A DNA stretch of 50,182 bases. It comes from JBELHO01 sp042091375. GTDB taxonomy: Bacteria; Pseudomonadota; Gammaproteobacteria; Enterobacterales; Alteromonadaceae. Below the pieces are notes generated by a model. It searched no databases, was not told the DNA's origin, and worked only from the letters and a program-made list of their open reading frames with translations. The stretch is taken from positions 1 through 50,182 of the forward strand of contig JBELHO010000022.1 in NCBI GenBank assembly GCA_042091375.1, given 5' to 3'. The position numbers and the translations under genes were made by a program. Below are positions 8,198 through 17,267 of the stretch, piece after piece (position 1 is the stretch's first letter; every line of letters begins with the position of its first letter).

Positions 8198-8740
8198 ATG
8201 ACAGAACAAGAATTATTGATCAAAAACGCTATTCAAACCATTGCTGATTATCCTAAACAAGGCATAATGTTTAGAGATGTTACCGGGGTATTAGAACAAC
8301 CTGATGCCTTTGCGGCAACTATTGATTTATTGAAAAATAAATATCATCAGCACGGATTTACCAAGATAGTTGGCACTGAAGCAAGGGGCTTTTTATTTGG
8401 TGCGCCTTTGGCTTTAGCCCTTGGTATCGGTTTTATACCTGTGAGGAAGCCCGGAAAGTTACCCAGAGCAACACATGCTCAAGACTATCAGTTAGAATAT
8501 GGCAACGATACCTTAGAAATTCATCAAGATGCGCTAACAGCAGATGATAATGTGCTCATTATTGACGATTTGCTGGCTACTGGTGGTACTATTGCCGCAA
8601 CCACAGCGTTAATAAGACGTTTAGGGGCAACTACCACTGACGCGGCTTTTGTTATTTCACTACCTGATTTAGGAGGAGAACAGAAATTACTGCAATTAGG
8701 TTTGTCTGTTCACTCTCTGATCCAATATCAAGGCGATTGA
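8198..8740 (+). CDS. apt: Adenine phosphoribosyltransferase
   Basis: The protein has 180 residues, the normal size. It converts adenine and PRPP to AMP in purine salvage, in the cytoplasm. The PRPP-binding motif (VLIIDDLLATGGTIAAT) is at about residues 122-138, and the N-terminal DYPKQGIMFRD and the GTEARGFLFG segments are typical of Apt. It lies 7 nt upstream of dnaX, the same pairing as in E. coli. Confidence 0.96.
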   Translation: MTEQELLIKNAIQTIADYPKQGIMFRDVTGVLEQPDAFAATIDLLKNKYHQHGFTKIVGTEARGFLFGAPLALALGIGFIPVRKPGKLPRATHAQDYQLEYGNDTLEIHQDALTADDNVLIIDDLLATGGTIAATTALIRRLGATTTDAAFVISLPDLGGEQKLLQLGLSVHSLIQYQGD

Positions 8741-8747
8741 GTATCTT

Positions 8748-10901
8748 ATGAGTTATCAGGTCTTAGCGAGAAAATGGCGTCCAAAGTCATTTCAACAACT
8801 GATGGGACAAGAGCATGTGGTGACTGTGTTAACCAATGCGTTAACTCAGCAGCGCTTGCACCACGCCTATTTATTTACTGGTACCCGTGGCGTAGGTAAA
8901 ACTACTATAGCGCGAATTTTTGCTAAGAGTCTGAATTGTGAGACTGGGGTAACCGCGACCCCTTGTGGTCAATGTGATATTTGTCAGGATATTGATTTAG
9001 GTAGATTTGTCGACCTGTTAGAAATCGATGCTGCGTCAAGAACTAAGGTAGATGATACCCGTGAAATATTAGATAACGTGCAATATGCGCCAAGTAGAGG
9101 TCGTTATAAGGTATATTTGATTGATGAAGTACATATGTTATCGCGGAGCAGTTTTAACGCGCTATTAAAAACCTTAGAAGAACCCCCTGAACACGTTAAA
9201 TTTATTTTAGCGACCACTGATCCACAAAAATTGCCAGTCACTGTGTTATCCCGTTGTTTGCAATTTCATTTAAAAGCATTATCGGTCAAACAAATTGAAC
9301 AGCAATTGCAAATTATTCTCAATGAAGAGCAAGTGACCATTGAATCTTCTGCTCTGACTTTATTAGCTAAAGCGGCACGCGGTAGTATGCGTGATTCGTT
9401 GAGTTTAACCGATCAGGCCATAGCCCAAGGACAAGGAGTGATCACCGCCGCTAATGTGCAACAAATGCTCGGCGGTGTTGACAACAATTGGGTATTTAAG
9501 ATACTTGTTTCCCTGCTAAAGCAAGATGGTAAGGCGATGATGGAGTTATCGTTAGATATTGCTTCTTATGCGCCAAACTACCGACGTTTGATGGCAGACT
9601 TAATTCAGTTGTTACATCAAATTGCCATGGCGCAAGTGGTAGAGACAAGTTTTGACTTATCTGCGGAACATCAGTCTTTGTTTACTAAGTTTTGTCAGGC
9701 AATGTCACCAGAAAATGTGCAATTATATTATCAAATAGTGGTTAATGGCAGAAAAGATCTTGCCTATGCTGCTGATGAGCAAGCGGCTTTTGATATGACA
9801 TTATTGCGTATGTTAGCTTTTCAGCCACAGCAGAGACCAACACAAAGTCTGCCTGAGCAAGTAAAAGTAGCCGATGATTTTGATGATGTTACATTACTGG
9901 ATAAAAACTTATCGACTGAGCAACATCAGCCGCCTAACGTTGATACTGGGGCCAGTCAGGAAGAGAGTATAAACCCTGATAGTATTTCAAATACTGATAA
10001 TACCTCCACTGACATTATCGCTAGTGAAAAACCATCACCAAGAGAGCAAACCTCTAGTCGTTCATCGCCTGAATTAACAGATCAAAAATTAACAGATGAT
10101 CTCAGTGTACACGTCGACGATGCAAACAATGACAATAGTCAAGATCTAGCGCAACAACTCTCCGCACAAATGTTGGAGATTGAGCAAACTGCTGTGCAAC
10201 AGAGGCCAACAGAGCTAACTGCAAATCAACATGCAGCTGCCAAGCCAGAGGTTGATTTGTCTAGAGTTGATCGGCAAACACCGAGTGCTGGTCATCAAAT
10301 TGAGACAGTTATAGCGAACAGGAACATGTTGCGCAGTCGCAAGAAAGCCCTGGAGGATGACGGAAAAAAGTCAAGTGACGCACCTTTGCGTCAGCCACAA
10401 GTACCACAGGTGATTGCCTCATCAAGCGAACGTGCCAGTGAGGTCCCCGCGATTGAATCTATCACGACACAATCTTTTTCAGTGGATAATATCGATCCTG
10501 CCGAAATTAAATTAGCCAATCAAGTCGATAAATGGGCTAATATGATAGATAACATGGCATTGCAAGGTCGACTTAGGCAATTAGCTATTCACGCGACAAT
10601 AGGCGAAGAGTCGACAGAAAATTTATTGATCTTAAAGTTAGATCAAGCAACTAAACACTTAAAAACTGACACTGCGCATCGACAACTTGAACAGCACTTA
10701 TCAAAATTTTTAGGTAAAGCGATTACTGTTGAATTGGAGTTAGTTGCGTTAAGCAAAGACGATCCTTTTCAAATCCAAAACCATATTGATGATAAACGTT
10801 ATGATTATGCCAAAGCCTTAATTGAAAAAGATCAATGGGTGATCGCCATGAAAAATCAATTTCAGGCGTCCGTAGACGAAAAAACTATTCAGGCGAGGTA
10901 A
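8748..10901 (+). CDS. dnaX: DNA polymerase III subunit tau (and gamma by frameshift)
   Basis: The full-length tau product has 717 residues. It is the clamp-loader ATPase and links polymerase cores to the helicase. Walker A is GTRGVGKT at residues 45-52. Zinc-binding cysteines are C64, C73, C76 and C79. Walker B/DEXH is LIDEVHML and the sensor/arginine finger is LSRC. After about residue 370 comes a low-complexity, Gln/Ser/Asp-rich linker of about 220 residues, longer than in E. coli (tau 643 aa), and then the polymerase-binding C-terminal domain from about residue 590. Signals for programmed -1 frameshifting at 10352-10393 would give a 543-residue gamma form. It is followed by ybaB. Confidence 0.96.
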   Translation: MSYQVLARKWRPKSFQQLMGQEHVVTVLTNALTQQRLHHAYLFTGTRGVGKTTIARIFAKSLNCETGVTATPCGQCDICQDIDLGRFVDLLEIDAASRTKVDDTREILDNVQYAPSRGRYKVYLIDEVHMLSRSSFNALLKTLEEPPEHVKFILATTDPQKLPVTVLSRCLQFHLKALSVKQIEQQLQIILNEEQVTIESSALTLLAKAARGSMRDSLSLTDQAIAQGQGVITAANVQQMLGGVDNNWVFKILVSLLKQDGKAMMELSLDIASYAPNYRRLMADLIQLLHQIAMAQVVETSFDLSAEHQSLFTKFCQAMSPENVQLYYQIVVNGRKDLAYAADEQAAFDMTLLRMLAFQPQQRPTQSLPEQVKVADDFDDVTLLDKNLSTEQHQPPNVDTGASQEESINPDSISNTDNTSTDIIASEKPSPREQTSSRSSPELTDQKLTDDLSVHVDDANNDNSQDLAQQLSAQMLEIEQTAVQQRPTELTANQHAAAKPEVDLSRVDRQTPSAGHQIETVIANRNMLRSRKKALEDDGKKSSDAPLRQPQVPQVIASSSERASEVPAIESITTQSFSVDNIDPAEIKLANQVDKWANMIDNMALQGRLRQLAIHATIGEESTENLLILKLDQATKHLKTDTAHRQLEQHLSKFLGKAITVELELVALSKDDPFQIQNHIDDKRYDYAKALIEKDQWVIAMKNQFQASVDEKTIQAR
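10352..10393 (+). promoter_or_regulatory. dnaX programmed -1 ribosomal frameshift signal
   Basis: Three elements are in order. A Shine-Dalgarno-like GGAGG lies at 10352-10356. The slippery heptamer A-AAA-AAG at 10364-10370 is in the correct phase (10364 is the third base of Gly539). Five nucleotides later comes a perfect 7-bp hairpin, TGACGCA-CCTT-TGCGTCA, at 10376-10393. After slipping, the reading is AAA-AAA-GTC-AAG-TGA, so the gamma form ends at 10378, two residues after the slip. This is the arrangement known from E. coli dnaX. Confidence 0.85.
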
Positions 10902-10967
10902 GTCTCACTTGTATTTTAGGTGATTAAGTTCTATCTTTGGCGCAACGAAATTTAGGAGTTTAGTATT

Positions 10968-11294
10968 ATGATGAAAGGTGGCATGGGCAACTTAATGAAA
11001 CAAGCCCAACAAATGCAAGAAAAAATGGCTAAAGCCCAACAAGAGCTTGCCAAAATGGAAGTTGTTGGTGAATCAGGTGCAGGTATGGCCAAAGTAACCA
11101 TGACAGGTGATCACAGTGTACGTCGTGTGGAAATCGATCCAAGTTTATTTGAAGATGACAAAGAGATGTTAGAAGATCTAGTTGCTGCAGCTTTTAATGA
11201 CGCGGTTCGTCGTGTTGAACAACAAAACAAAGAAAAAATGGGCGCTTTGACGGGGGGAATGCAATTACCTCCGGGGATGAAAATGCCGTTCTAA
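10968..11294 (+). CDS. ybaB: YbaB/EbfC family nucleoid-associated protein
   Basis: The protein has 108 residues and is a small DNA-binding dimer. The N-terminal GGMGNLMKQAQQMQEKMAKAQ helix and the KVTMTGDHSVRRVEIDPSLF core are typical. TAGGAG about 9 nt before the ATG is its ribosome binding site. It follows dnaX as in many proteobacteria. recR, which usually comes next, is absent here; a terminator and leftward genes follow instead. Confidence 0.95.
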   Translation: MMKGGMGNLMKQAQQMQEKMAKAQQELAKMEVVGESGAGMAKVTMTGDHSVRRVEIDPSLFEDDKEMLEDLVAAAFNDAVRRVEQQNKEKMGALTGGMQLPPGMKMPF

Positions 11295-11306
11295 ATCAGA
11301 ACCTCA

Positions 11307-11336
11307 TAAAAATAGCGCCTTCAGGCGCTATTTTTA
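11307..11336. terminator. Bidirectional intrinsic terminator between ybaB and rimI
   Basis: A perfect 13-bp stem with core TAGCGCC-TTCA-GGCGCTA, flanked by an A-run on the left and a T-run on the right, so it can act on both converging transcripts. Confidence 0.88.
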
Positions 11337-11423
11337 TATCGGCTCTAACTAAATAGGTAAATACAATGTCGTATCTGGCTGATCGATAAATATTTAAAGA
11401 GCACGGACAATGACTTGAACAGC

Positions 11424-11870
11424 TTAGTCGGTTTTTTTCATGACAATAGCATCTTCATAGCCCATATCACTGGGGTAATAGCCACTGCGTCGATCAATTT
11501 CAACAAATCCCTGATTGATATACATCATAAGAGCAGAAATATTCTTTGCCCGCACTTCTAAAAAGTTCTCCGTGGCGCCTTTGCTTTTTGCGCATGCTAA
11601 AAAGTGTTCGAGTAAAAATCTGCCATAGCTATTGCCACGCTGCGCTGGGATCACACAAATATCCATCAGGGTGGCCTGTGAGGCGACATATTCACCAATG
11701 TAAAAGCCAACCGTGGTTTGTTCAACCGACAAAGAAAAACCAAAGTATCTGCCGCCTATACAACTCCTTAGTGTCTTTTCACTCCAAGGATGTGAATGGC
11801 AGATGTTTTCTATTGCCATTAATGACTCGACATCTTCACTGGTAATTGATTTATATACAGTGTTGGTCAT
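11424..11870 (-). CDS. rimI: Ribosomal protein bS18 N-alpha-acetyltransferase RimI
   Basis: The protein has 148 residues and is a single GNAT acetyltransferase domain. The N-terminal ICHSHPWSEKTL segment is characteristic of RimI, and the acetyl-CoA loop appears as IPAQRGNSYGRFLL at about residues 77-90. It acetylates the N-terminus of ribosomal protein S18. Its start overlaps the holD stop by 4 nt, as in the conserved holD-rimI pair of enterobacteria. Confidence 0.92.
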   Translation of the reverse strand: MTNTVYKSITSEDVESLMAIENICHSHPWSEKTLRSCIGGRYFGFSLSVEQTTVGFYIGEYVASQATLMDICVIPAQRGNSYGRFLLEHFLACAKSKGATENFLEVRAKNISALMMYINQGFVEIDRRSGYYPSDMGYEDAIVMKKTD

Positions 11871-12202
11871 GATTTATAAGACTGTAAAGCCTGCCATAGT
11901 GAGGCTTTCAATGCGCTAGATTTGGTAAGTTCAACCAAGGGTGGCGTGCTTAATCGATTGTCATTAAATTGCACTTTGTTTTGTTCTGTAAAACGCCAAG
12001 TAAGTGTATCTAAAGTCAGTTGGCCTTGGGTACAGGAAAGTTGCTCAAATGAAATACCCAAACACAACAACACATCGCTAAAGAGTTGACTTTGTTTCAG
12101 TTGTTGTAACAAATTGTCCCCGGCCGAGGTCAATGTTTTAGGTTGCCATAGTTGAATACCCATAGCGGTCAGTTGGTCAAATTGCTGTTGTGATAGGGTC
12201 AT
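11867..12202 (-). CDS. holD: DNA polymerase III subunit psi
   Basis: The protein has 111 residues, slightly shorter than E. coli HolD (137). The N-terminus (QFDQLTAMGIQLWQPK) matches the psi peptide region that contacts the clamp loader, and IxLWxP is the family hallmark. It bridges the clamp loader to the chi subunit and SSB. The family diverges quickly, but the overlap with rimI makes the call firm. Confidence 0.85.
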   Translation of the reverse strand: MTLSQQQFDQLTAMGIQLWQPKTLTSAGDNLLQQLKQSQLFSDVLLCLGISFEQLSCTQGQLTLDTLTWRFTEQNKVQFNDNRLSTPPLVELTKSSALKASLWQALQSYKS

Positions 12203-12322
12203 ATTCTGTTAATTTGCGAAATTCTACTTCAGTATAATGCTGATCAACGAGGTTGTTAAGTAAAAAAGCACTGATGTTTTAAGTGGGTTATTAACTGAGA
12301 TAAAAGAAGTTGTAGAGGAAGT

Positions 12323-12399
12323 TGGCAGGGGTGGAGAGATTCGAACTCCCAACCGTCGGTTTTGGAGACCGCTGTTCTACCAATTGGAACTACACCCCT
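12323..12399 (-). tRNA. tRNA-Trp (anticodon CCA)
   Basis: Reading the complement gives a 77-nt cloverleaf with encoded 3' CCA (12323-12325). The acceptor stem is AGGGGTG/CACCCCT, the D stem GTTC/GAAC, the anticodon loop CTCCAAA, and the T arm GGGAG-TTCGAAT-CTCTC. The anticodon CCA reads UGG. One oddity: the outermost anticodon-stem pair (27-43) is G opposite A. Confidence 0.96.
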
Positions 12400-12412
12400 G
12401 CAACGGAAAAGC

Positions 12413-12440
12413 ATTATACCCAAGCCTAATTAAAGGTAAA
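12413..12440 (-). promoter_or_regulatory. Promoter of tRNA-Trp
   Basis: On the minus strand: -35 TTTACC (12440-12435), a 16-nt spacer and a perfect -10 TATAAT (12418-12413), placed about 14 nt before the mature 5' end. Confidence 0.6.
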
Positions 12441-12496
12441 GTTTTAATTGCCAAAAAATACTTATTGGTTGAAATATTGAGCGGTTTAGTGGTTTA

Positions 12497-14236
12497 TTAA
12501 GGCAATTTCTTTCTTATTTTTAACGTGTCTGGGTAGGGAAAAACATCTTCGAACACTCCTTCTGCGACTTTTTGTTGGCATTGTTGCCAATATTTGGCAT
12601 CGAGTAAATCACTGTGATGCAACATAAAAGCTTTTCTGTACTTGCCATTAGCCAAGGCGAAAGTTGCCAGTTCTTCTGGAAATACGTCACCGGGATCAAC
12701 TGCATACCAAGGTTCAGCGGCAAAAATTTGCTCTTCTGTTACGGGCTCTGGTTTTACTCGAAAGTTAGCCTCATTCATGTAGGTGATTTCATCATAGTCA
12801 TAAAATATCACCCGCCCATGTCGAGTCACACCAAAATTTTTTAATAACATATCACCGGGAAATATATTGGCGGCAATTAACTGTTTAATGGCTTGACCAT
12901 AACCAAACATTGCTCTTTCAATGGCCACCGGAGATGCTTGTGCTAAGTAAATATTTAGCGGAGTCATTCGTCTTTCAATGTAAAGATGTTTGATAATAAT
13001 ACAGTTATTTTCAAAGTGAAGGATAGATGAAGCAACATTAGTTAGCTCAGTTAATAACTCTTCAGAAAAGCGGTCTTTGGGGAAAGCAACATCAGAATAC
13101 TCCATGGTATCAGCCATGCGACCAACTCTATCGTGTAACTTTACCAAACGGTACTTGGCTTTGACGTCTTGTTTGGTCATATTTTTACTGGGGGCAAACT
13201 CATCTTTGATAATTTTGAATACATAGGGATATGAGGGCAGGGTGAATACCGACATTACCATGCCTTTCACCCCCTCAGCTAGAATGAATTGGTCATCGCT
13301 CGCCGCCAAGTGATGAAGGAAGTCTCGATAAAATTGGGTTTTACCTTGCTTGTGAAAGCCAATAGCTGAGTAAAGTTCAGCGCGGGTTTTATGGGGGATA
13401 AGTGCATTTAAAAAATTGACTAATGCTTGCGGATAATAACAATCGACAAAAAAGTAAGCTCGGGCAAAGCCGAACACTACTGCCATGTCCTCAGATCGAG
13501 TAATTAACGCATCTAAATGTAAACCGTCTTGTTTGTTGTTGGTCAATGCGACGATAAAGGGGACTTCGCCATTTGGCAACACCACCCGGCCAATAATATA
13601 AGCGCCTTTGTTGCGAAAGAAAATTGAATCGAGAATATCTATTTGTATTTGTTGCAAAGGATATGCAGACAATTGTATCTGCTCATTAAATGAAATAATT
13701 AAATCACTGATCTCATGCGTTAAATTATCAATTGATACAGTAAAGTTAGCCGCTTGAATAATAGTGTTGATCATCTTTCTCAGGCCGGTTTCGCCGGGGG
13801 CATAGCGGGTAAAAATGGAGCCCGAAACTGATGATAACTCACTGGGGTTTTTATCGGCAAAGCTAGATTCGACAAATATAAAGGCGTTGTGGTAATAACG
13901 TCTAGCGAATAAGTGACAAAATACCGAATTATAAAAACTTTCAGCTAACTCTGCTTGCGGATGGTCGGTTAACAACTGTACATAATGAATTTTGACTTGT
14001 TGCCAAAGCGGCTCATTCAAAGCATCAATATTAAAGTCATCTTTGATCACCGTTAAACATTCTTCGATGCGATGATCGAAGTGATCGGTGCGCTCTTTAG
14101 CTGCTTGTTGCACCTCTTGCCATGCGCAGTCTTCAAAGCGCTGTTTAGCAGAGCGAGTTAATTCAGTAAATAAAAAAATGTGTCTTTCAAAGCCATTTAA
14201 TATGGTTTTCGCCAGTGCAATTGCTTGGTTAGGCAT
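12497..14236 (-). CDS. aceK: Isocitrate dehydrogenase kinase/phosphatase
   Basis: The protein has 579 residues, the normal AceK length. It phosphorylates and dephosphorylates isocitrate dehydrogenase to divide carbon between the TCA cycle and the glyoxylate bypass. The N-terminal regulatory half contains RRYYHNAFIF. The kinase half has the ATP-binding loop AEGVKGMVMSVFTLPSYPYV (about residue 310) and the catalytic segment FPGDMLLKNFGVTRHGRVIF with YDYDEI (about 457-485). It is not next to aceB/aceA here and stands as a single gene. Confidence 0.97.
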   Translation of the reverse strand: MPNQAIALAKTILNGFERHIFLFTELTRSAKQRFEDCAWQEVQQAAKERTDHFDHRIEECLTVIKDDFNIDALNEPLWQQVKIHYVQLLTDHPQAELAESFYNSVFCHLFARRYYHNAFIFVESSFADKNPSELSSVSGSIFTRYAPGETGLRKMINTIIQAANFTVSIDNLTHEISDLIISFNEQIQLSAYPLQQIQIDILDSIFFRNKGAYIIGRVVLPNGEVPFIVALTNNKQDGLHLDALITRSEDMAVVFGFARAYFFVDCYYPQALVNFLNALIPHKTRAELYSAIGFHKQGKTQFYRDFLHHLAASDDQFILAEGVKGMVMSVFTLPSYPYVFKIIKDEFAPSKNMTKQDVKAKYRLVKLHDRVGRMADTMEYSDVAFPKDRFSEELLTELTNVASSILHFENNCIIIKHLYIERRMTPLNIYLAQASPVAIERAMFGYGQAIKQLIAANIFPGDMLLKNFGVTRHGRVIFYDYDEITYMNEANFRVKPEPVTEEQIFAAEPWYAVDPGDVFPEELATFALANGKYRKAFMLHHSDLLDAKYWQQCQQKVAEGVFEDVFPYPDTLKIRKKLP

Positions 14237-14444
14237 ATTGATTGCTCATCAAAATAACAACGATAACTTATTATCAGCATACGATATTTCACAGTTAATG
14301 CGAGACAAAAATTTAACATAGTGAATATAATGGCGGTCTATAACCCTAATAAAACTCAGTTGTATCAGCACATTTTTCTTGCTATTCGTCGCTGTCAGCA
14401 CTAAAATTACGCGGTTTTTATCTGCTAATGTTCAATATTTTACC

Positions 14445-15494
14445 ATGCGTGTAGCCGACTTTTCTTTTCAACTTCCCGAACAACTTATTGCTAGATATCC
14501 CAAAGCTGATCGCACTGCCAGTCGGTTAATGGTGATGTCGGGTAATAGCGGGGTGATTAATGACCTGGCTTTTGTTGATATTCTCGATCAAATTCAACCG
14601 GGTGATCTGCTGGTATTCAACAATACACGGGTTATTCCTGCGCGAATGTTTGGGCAAAAATCGACGGGTGGCAAAGTCGAAGTTCTGGTTGAACGCATTA
14701 TTGATGATAAACGATTTTTGGCACATGTTCGGGCCAGTAAATCGCCAAAAGTCGATAGTACGATACGACTAGAAAATAGTGTTAATGCAACTATGGTGGC
14801 CCGCCATGGTGCGTTATTTGAATGGCTTATTGACAGTGACCAACCGCTATTACAAGTGCTTGAAGAAATTGGTCATATGCCACTTCCTCCTTACATTGAC
14901 CGGCCTGATGAAGACAGTGACCGCGATCGTTATCAAACGGTATACAATGAAAAGCCAGGCGCTGTCGCCGCGCCAACAGCTGGGCTACATTTTGACGATG
15001 CATTATTAGAAAAAATTAAAGCCAAAGGTGCAGAATTAGCGTTTATCACCCTGCATGTCGGGGCGGGTACTTTTCAACCGGTAAAAGTGGATGCCATCGA
15101 TGAGCATGTCATGCACTCAGAATACGTCGAAGTATCGCCATCGGTTGTCGCGCAAATCAACCATACTAAAGCACGTGGCGGGCGTGTTATTGCAGTGGGT
15201 ACAACCTCGGTGCGTTCTTTAGAAAGTGCGGCTATCGCCTCTGAAAAATTAGCTCAGGATTTATCGCCATTTTATGGCGACACTGATATTTTTATCACTC
15301 CGGGTTATAAGTTTCGCTTAGTCGATGCCTTACTGACTAATTTTCACTTATCAGAATCTACTTTACTCATGTTGGTCAGCGCCTTTGCCGGCTTCGACCA
15401 TATAAAAGCGGCATATCAGCACGCCGTTGAACAACAATATCGATTTTTTAGTTACGGTGATGCGATGTTTTTAACCCGCAAAACCTATGATTGA
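14445..15494 (+). CDS. queA: S-adenosylmethionine:tRNA ribosyltransferase-isomerase
   Basis: The protein has 349 residues. It transfers and isomerises the ribose of S-adenosylmethionine onto 7-aminomethyl-7-deazaguanine in tRNA to make epoxyqueuosine. The start at 14445 (MRVADFSFQLPEQLIA) was chosen because it aligns with the conserved N-terminus; the longer in-frame ORF upstream has no family support. The motifs PGDLLVFNNTRVIPARM, HVGAGTFQPV, GTTSVRSLES and TNFHLSESTLLMLVSAF are all present. It is followed by tgt, the other queuosine gene. Confidence 0.96.
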   Translation: MRVADFSFQLPEQLIARYPKADRTASRLMVMSGNSGVINDLAFVDILDQIQPGDLLVFNNTRVIPARMFGQKSTGGKVEVLVERIIDDKRFLAHVRASKSPKVDSTIRLENSVNATMVARHGALFEWLIDSDQPLLQVLEEIGHMPLPPYIDRPDEDSDRDRYQTVYNEKPGAVAAPTAGLHFDDALLEKIKAKGAELAFITLHVGAGTFQPVKVDAIDEHVMHSEYVEVSPSVVAQINHTKARGGRVIAVGTTSVRSLESAAIASEKLAQDLSPFYGDTDIFITPGYKFRLVDALLTNFHLSESTLLMLVSAFAGFDHIKAAYQHAVEQQYRFFSYGDAMFLTRKTYD

Positions 15495-15586
15495 ACAGGG
15501 TTCACCAATGAAATAATATGGCGGTTGACCTGCCATACTAGATTATTTTAGTTTGTTACCTAATACCAATGGGTACTGGAAAAAAA

Positions 15587-16729
15587 ATGACCAATAACGT
15601 TAATAAAAAAATGTCTTACCAACTTATCAATACCGATGGTAAGGCGCGCCGTGGGCGTTTAACCTTTGCCCGAGGAACCGTTGAAACACCTGCTTTCATG
15701 CCAGTTGGCACCTACGGCACTGTAAAAGGCATGAAAACCGAAGAAGTGGAAGCCCTAGGTGCGGAAATTATTCTCGGTAATACCTTTCATTTGATGTTGC
15801 GTCCGGGTACTGAAATTATTGAACAACACGGCGGTCTTCATGACTTTATCAATTGGCATAAACCTATATTGACTGATTCCGGCGGGTTTCAAGTATTTAG
15901 TCTAGGTAAAATGCGCAAAATTACCGAACAAGGTGTTAAATTTAGTTCACCAGTTAATGGTGAAAAAATCATGTTGACACCTGAGCGTTCAATGGAAGTT
16001 CAGCGCAGTTTAAACTCTGATGTTGTGATGATATTTGATGAGTGCACCCCATATCCGGCTTCTCACCAACAAGCAAAAGAATCAATGGAGCTGTCTTTGC
16101 GCTGGGCAAAACGCTCAAAAGATGCCCATGGCGATAACCCTAATGCGTTATTTGGCATTGTGCAAGGTGGCATGTATGAAGATTTGCGCGCAGTCTCTAT
16201 TGATGGCTTGAAAGCCATTGATTTTGATGGTTATGCCATAGGTGGCTTGTCTGTTGGCGAACCCAAAGAGGATATGGTGCGCATTTTAGATCACACTGCC
16301 CCCTTGATACCTGAGAATAAACCCCGATATCTGATGGGAGTAGGTAAGCCAGAGGACTTAGTCGAAGGGGTGCGTCGCGGTATCGACATGTTCGACTGTG
16401 TTATGCCAACTCGCAATGCTCGAAATGGTCACTTATTTGTTAATGACGGTGTGATTAAAATTCGCAATGCCAAATACAAAAATGATACTAGACCTTTAGA
16501 TCCTGATTGTGACTGCTACACCTGTAAAAATTATTCTCGCGCGTATTTGCATCATTTAGATAAATGCAAAGAGATATTGGGATCACAGTTGAATACCTTA
16601 CATAACCTGCATTTCTATCAAAGCGTTATGCGAGGATTGCGTGAGGCGATAGAGCAGGGTAAATTAGACGATTACGTCGCAGCGTTTTATGAACGCAGGG
16701 GATTACCTGTACCACCTTTGGCAGAATAG
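15587..16729 (+). CDS. tgt: Queuine tRNA-ribosyltransferase (tRNA-guanine transglycosylase)
   Basis: About 380 residues. It exchanges guanine-34 of GUN-anticodon tRNAs for preQ1. The active-site segments TDSGGFQVFSLG and GIVQGGMYEDLR and the zinc site CDCYTCKNYSRAYLHH (near the C-terminus) are complete. There are three in-frame ATGs (15569, 15587, 15611). The conserved domain begins just after the third (MSYQLINTDGKARRGRL). I chose 15587 because GGA lies 7 nt before it, but 15611 is equally possible. Confidence 0.95.
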   Translation: MTNNVNKKMSYQLINTDGKARRGRLTFARGTVETPAFMPVGTYGTVKGMKTEEVEALGAEIILGNTFHLMLRPGTEIIEQHGGLHDFINWHKPILTDSGGFQVFSLGKMRKITEQGVKFSSPVNGEKIMLTPERSMEVQRSLNSDVVMIFDECTPYPASHQQAKESMELSLRWAKRSKDAHGDNPNALFGIVQGGMYEDLRAVSIDGLKAIDFDGYAIGGLSVGEPKEDMVRILDHTAPLIPENKPRYLMGVGKPEDLVEGVRRGIDMFDCVMPTRNARNGHLFVNDGVIKIRNAKYKNDTRPLDPDCDCYTCKNYSRAYLHHLDKCKEILGSQLNTLHNLHFYQSVMRGLREAIEQGKLDDYVAAFYERRGLPVPPLAE

Positions 16730-16803
16730 GCAGGGCTTTACACACCTTGCTGTGTTAATCTGCAAAAAATGTAATATTAATATAAAAAATATAAGAGGAA
16801 AAT

Positions 16804-17139
16804 ATGAGTTTATTTATTAGCAATGCCCACGCAGCAGCAGGACCAGCACCACAAAGTGGCGGTATGGAAATGATTATTATGCTTGCCGTATTTGGTTTGG
16901 TTTTTTACTTTATGATTTATCGTCCGCAAGCCAAACGCGTAAAAGAACATAAAAGCTTAATGTCTGCTCTGTCTAAAGGTGATGAAGTATTAACCCAAGG
17001 TGGCATTGTTGGCAAAATTGTTAAAGTGTCAGACGAAAAAGATTTTATTGTGGTGACTATTGCCGAAGGCACTGAAGTGACAGTGCAAAAAGGTGCAATA
17101 AATGCGGTCTTGCCAAAAGGTACAATGAAGTCGCTTTAA
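16804..17139 (+). CDS. yajC: Sec translocon accessory subunit YajC
   Basis: The protein has 111 residues. It has one transmembrane helix (about 23-40, IIMLAVFGLVFYFMIY), the PQ motif RPQAKR straight after it, and a small cytoplasmic domain. It associates with SecDF. AGAGGAAAAT before the ATG is the ribosome binding site. It occupies its standard place between tgt and secD. Confidence 0.95.
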   Translation: MSLFISNAHAAAGPAPQSGGMEMIIMLAVFGLVFYFMIYRPQAKRVKEHKSLMSALSKGDEVLTQGGIVGKIVKVSDEKDFIVVTIAEGTEVTVQKGAINAVLPKGTMKSL

Positions 17140-17267
17140 ACGTTAGTTTTGCTAGTTAATAGCACGGCTGAACAAAGGCTTGTTGATTTGGTATAGCATC
17201 TTGTTGTTTGCAGCGAGAGGTTACTGAGTTAAGGCCTTATCAACCAATAGAAAAATAGGATGAACTT

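Noticed and set aside
15517..15538. Hairpin after queA as a terminator
   Set aside because: The stem needs a bulge and lacks a good T-tract; queA and tgt are likely co-transcribed.
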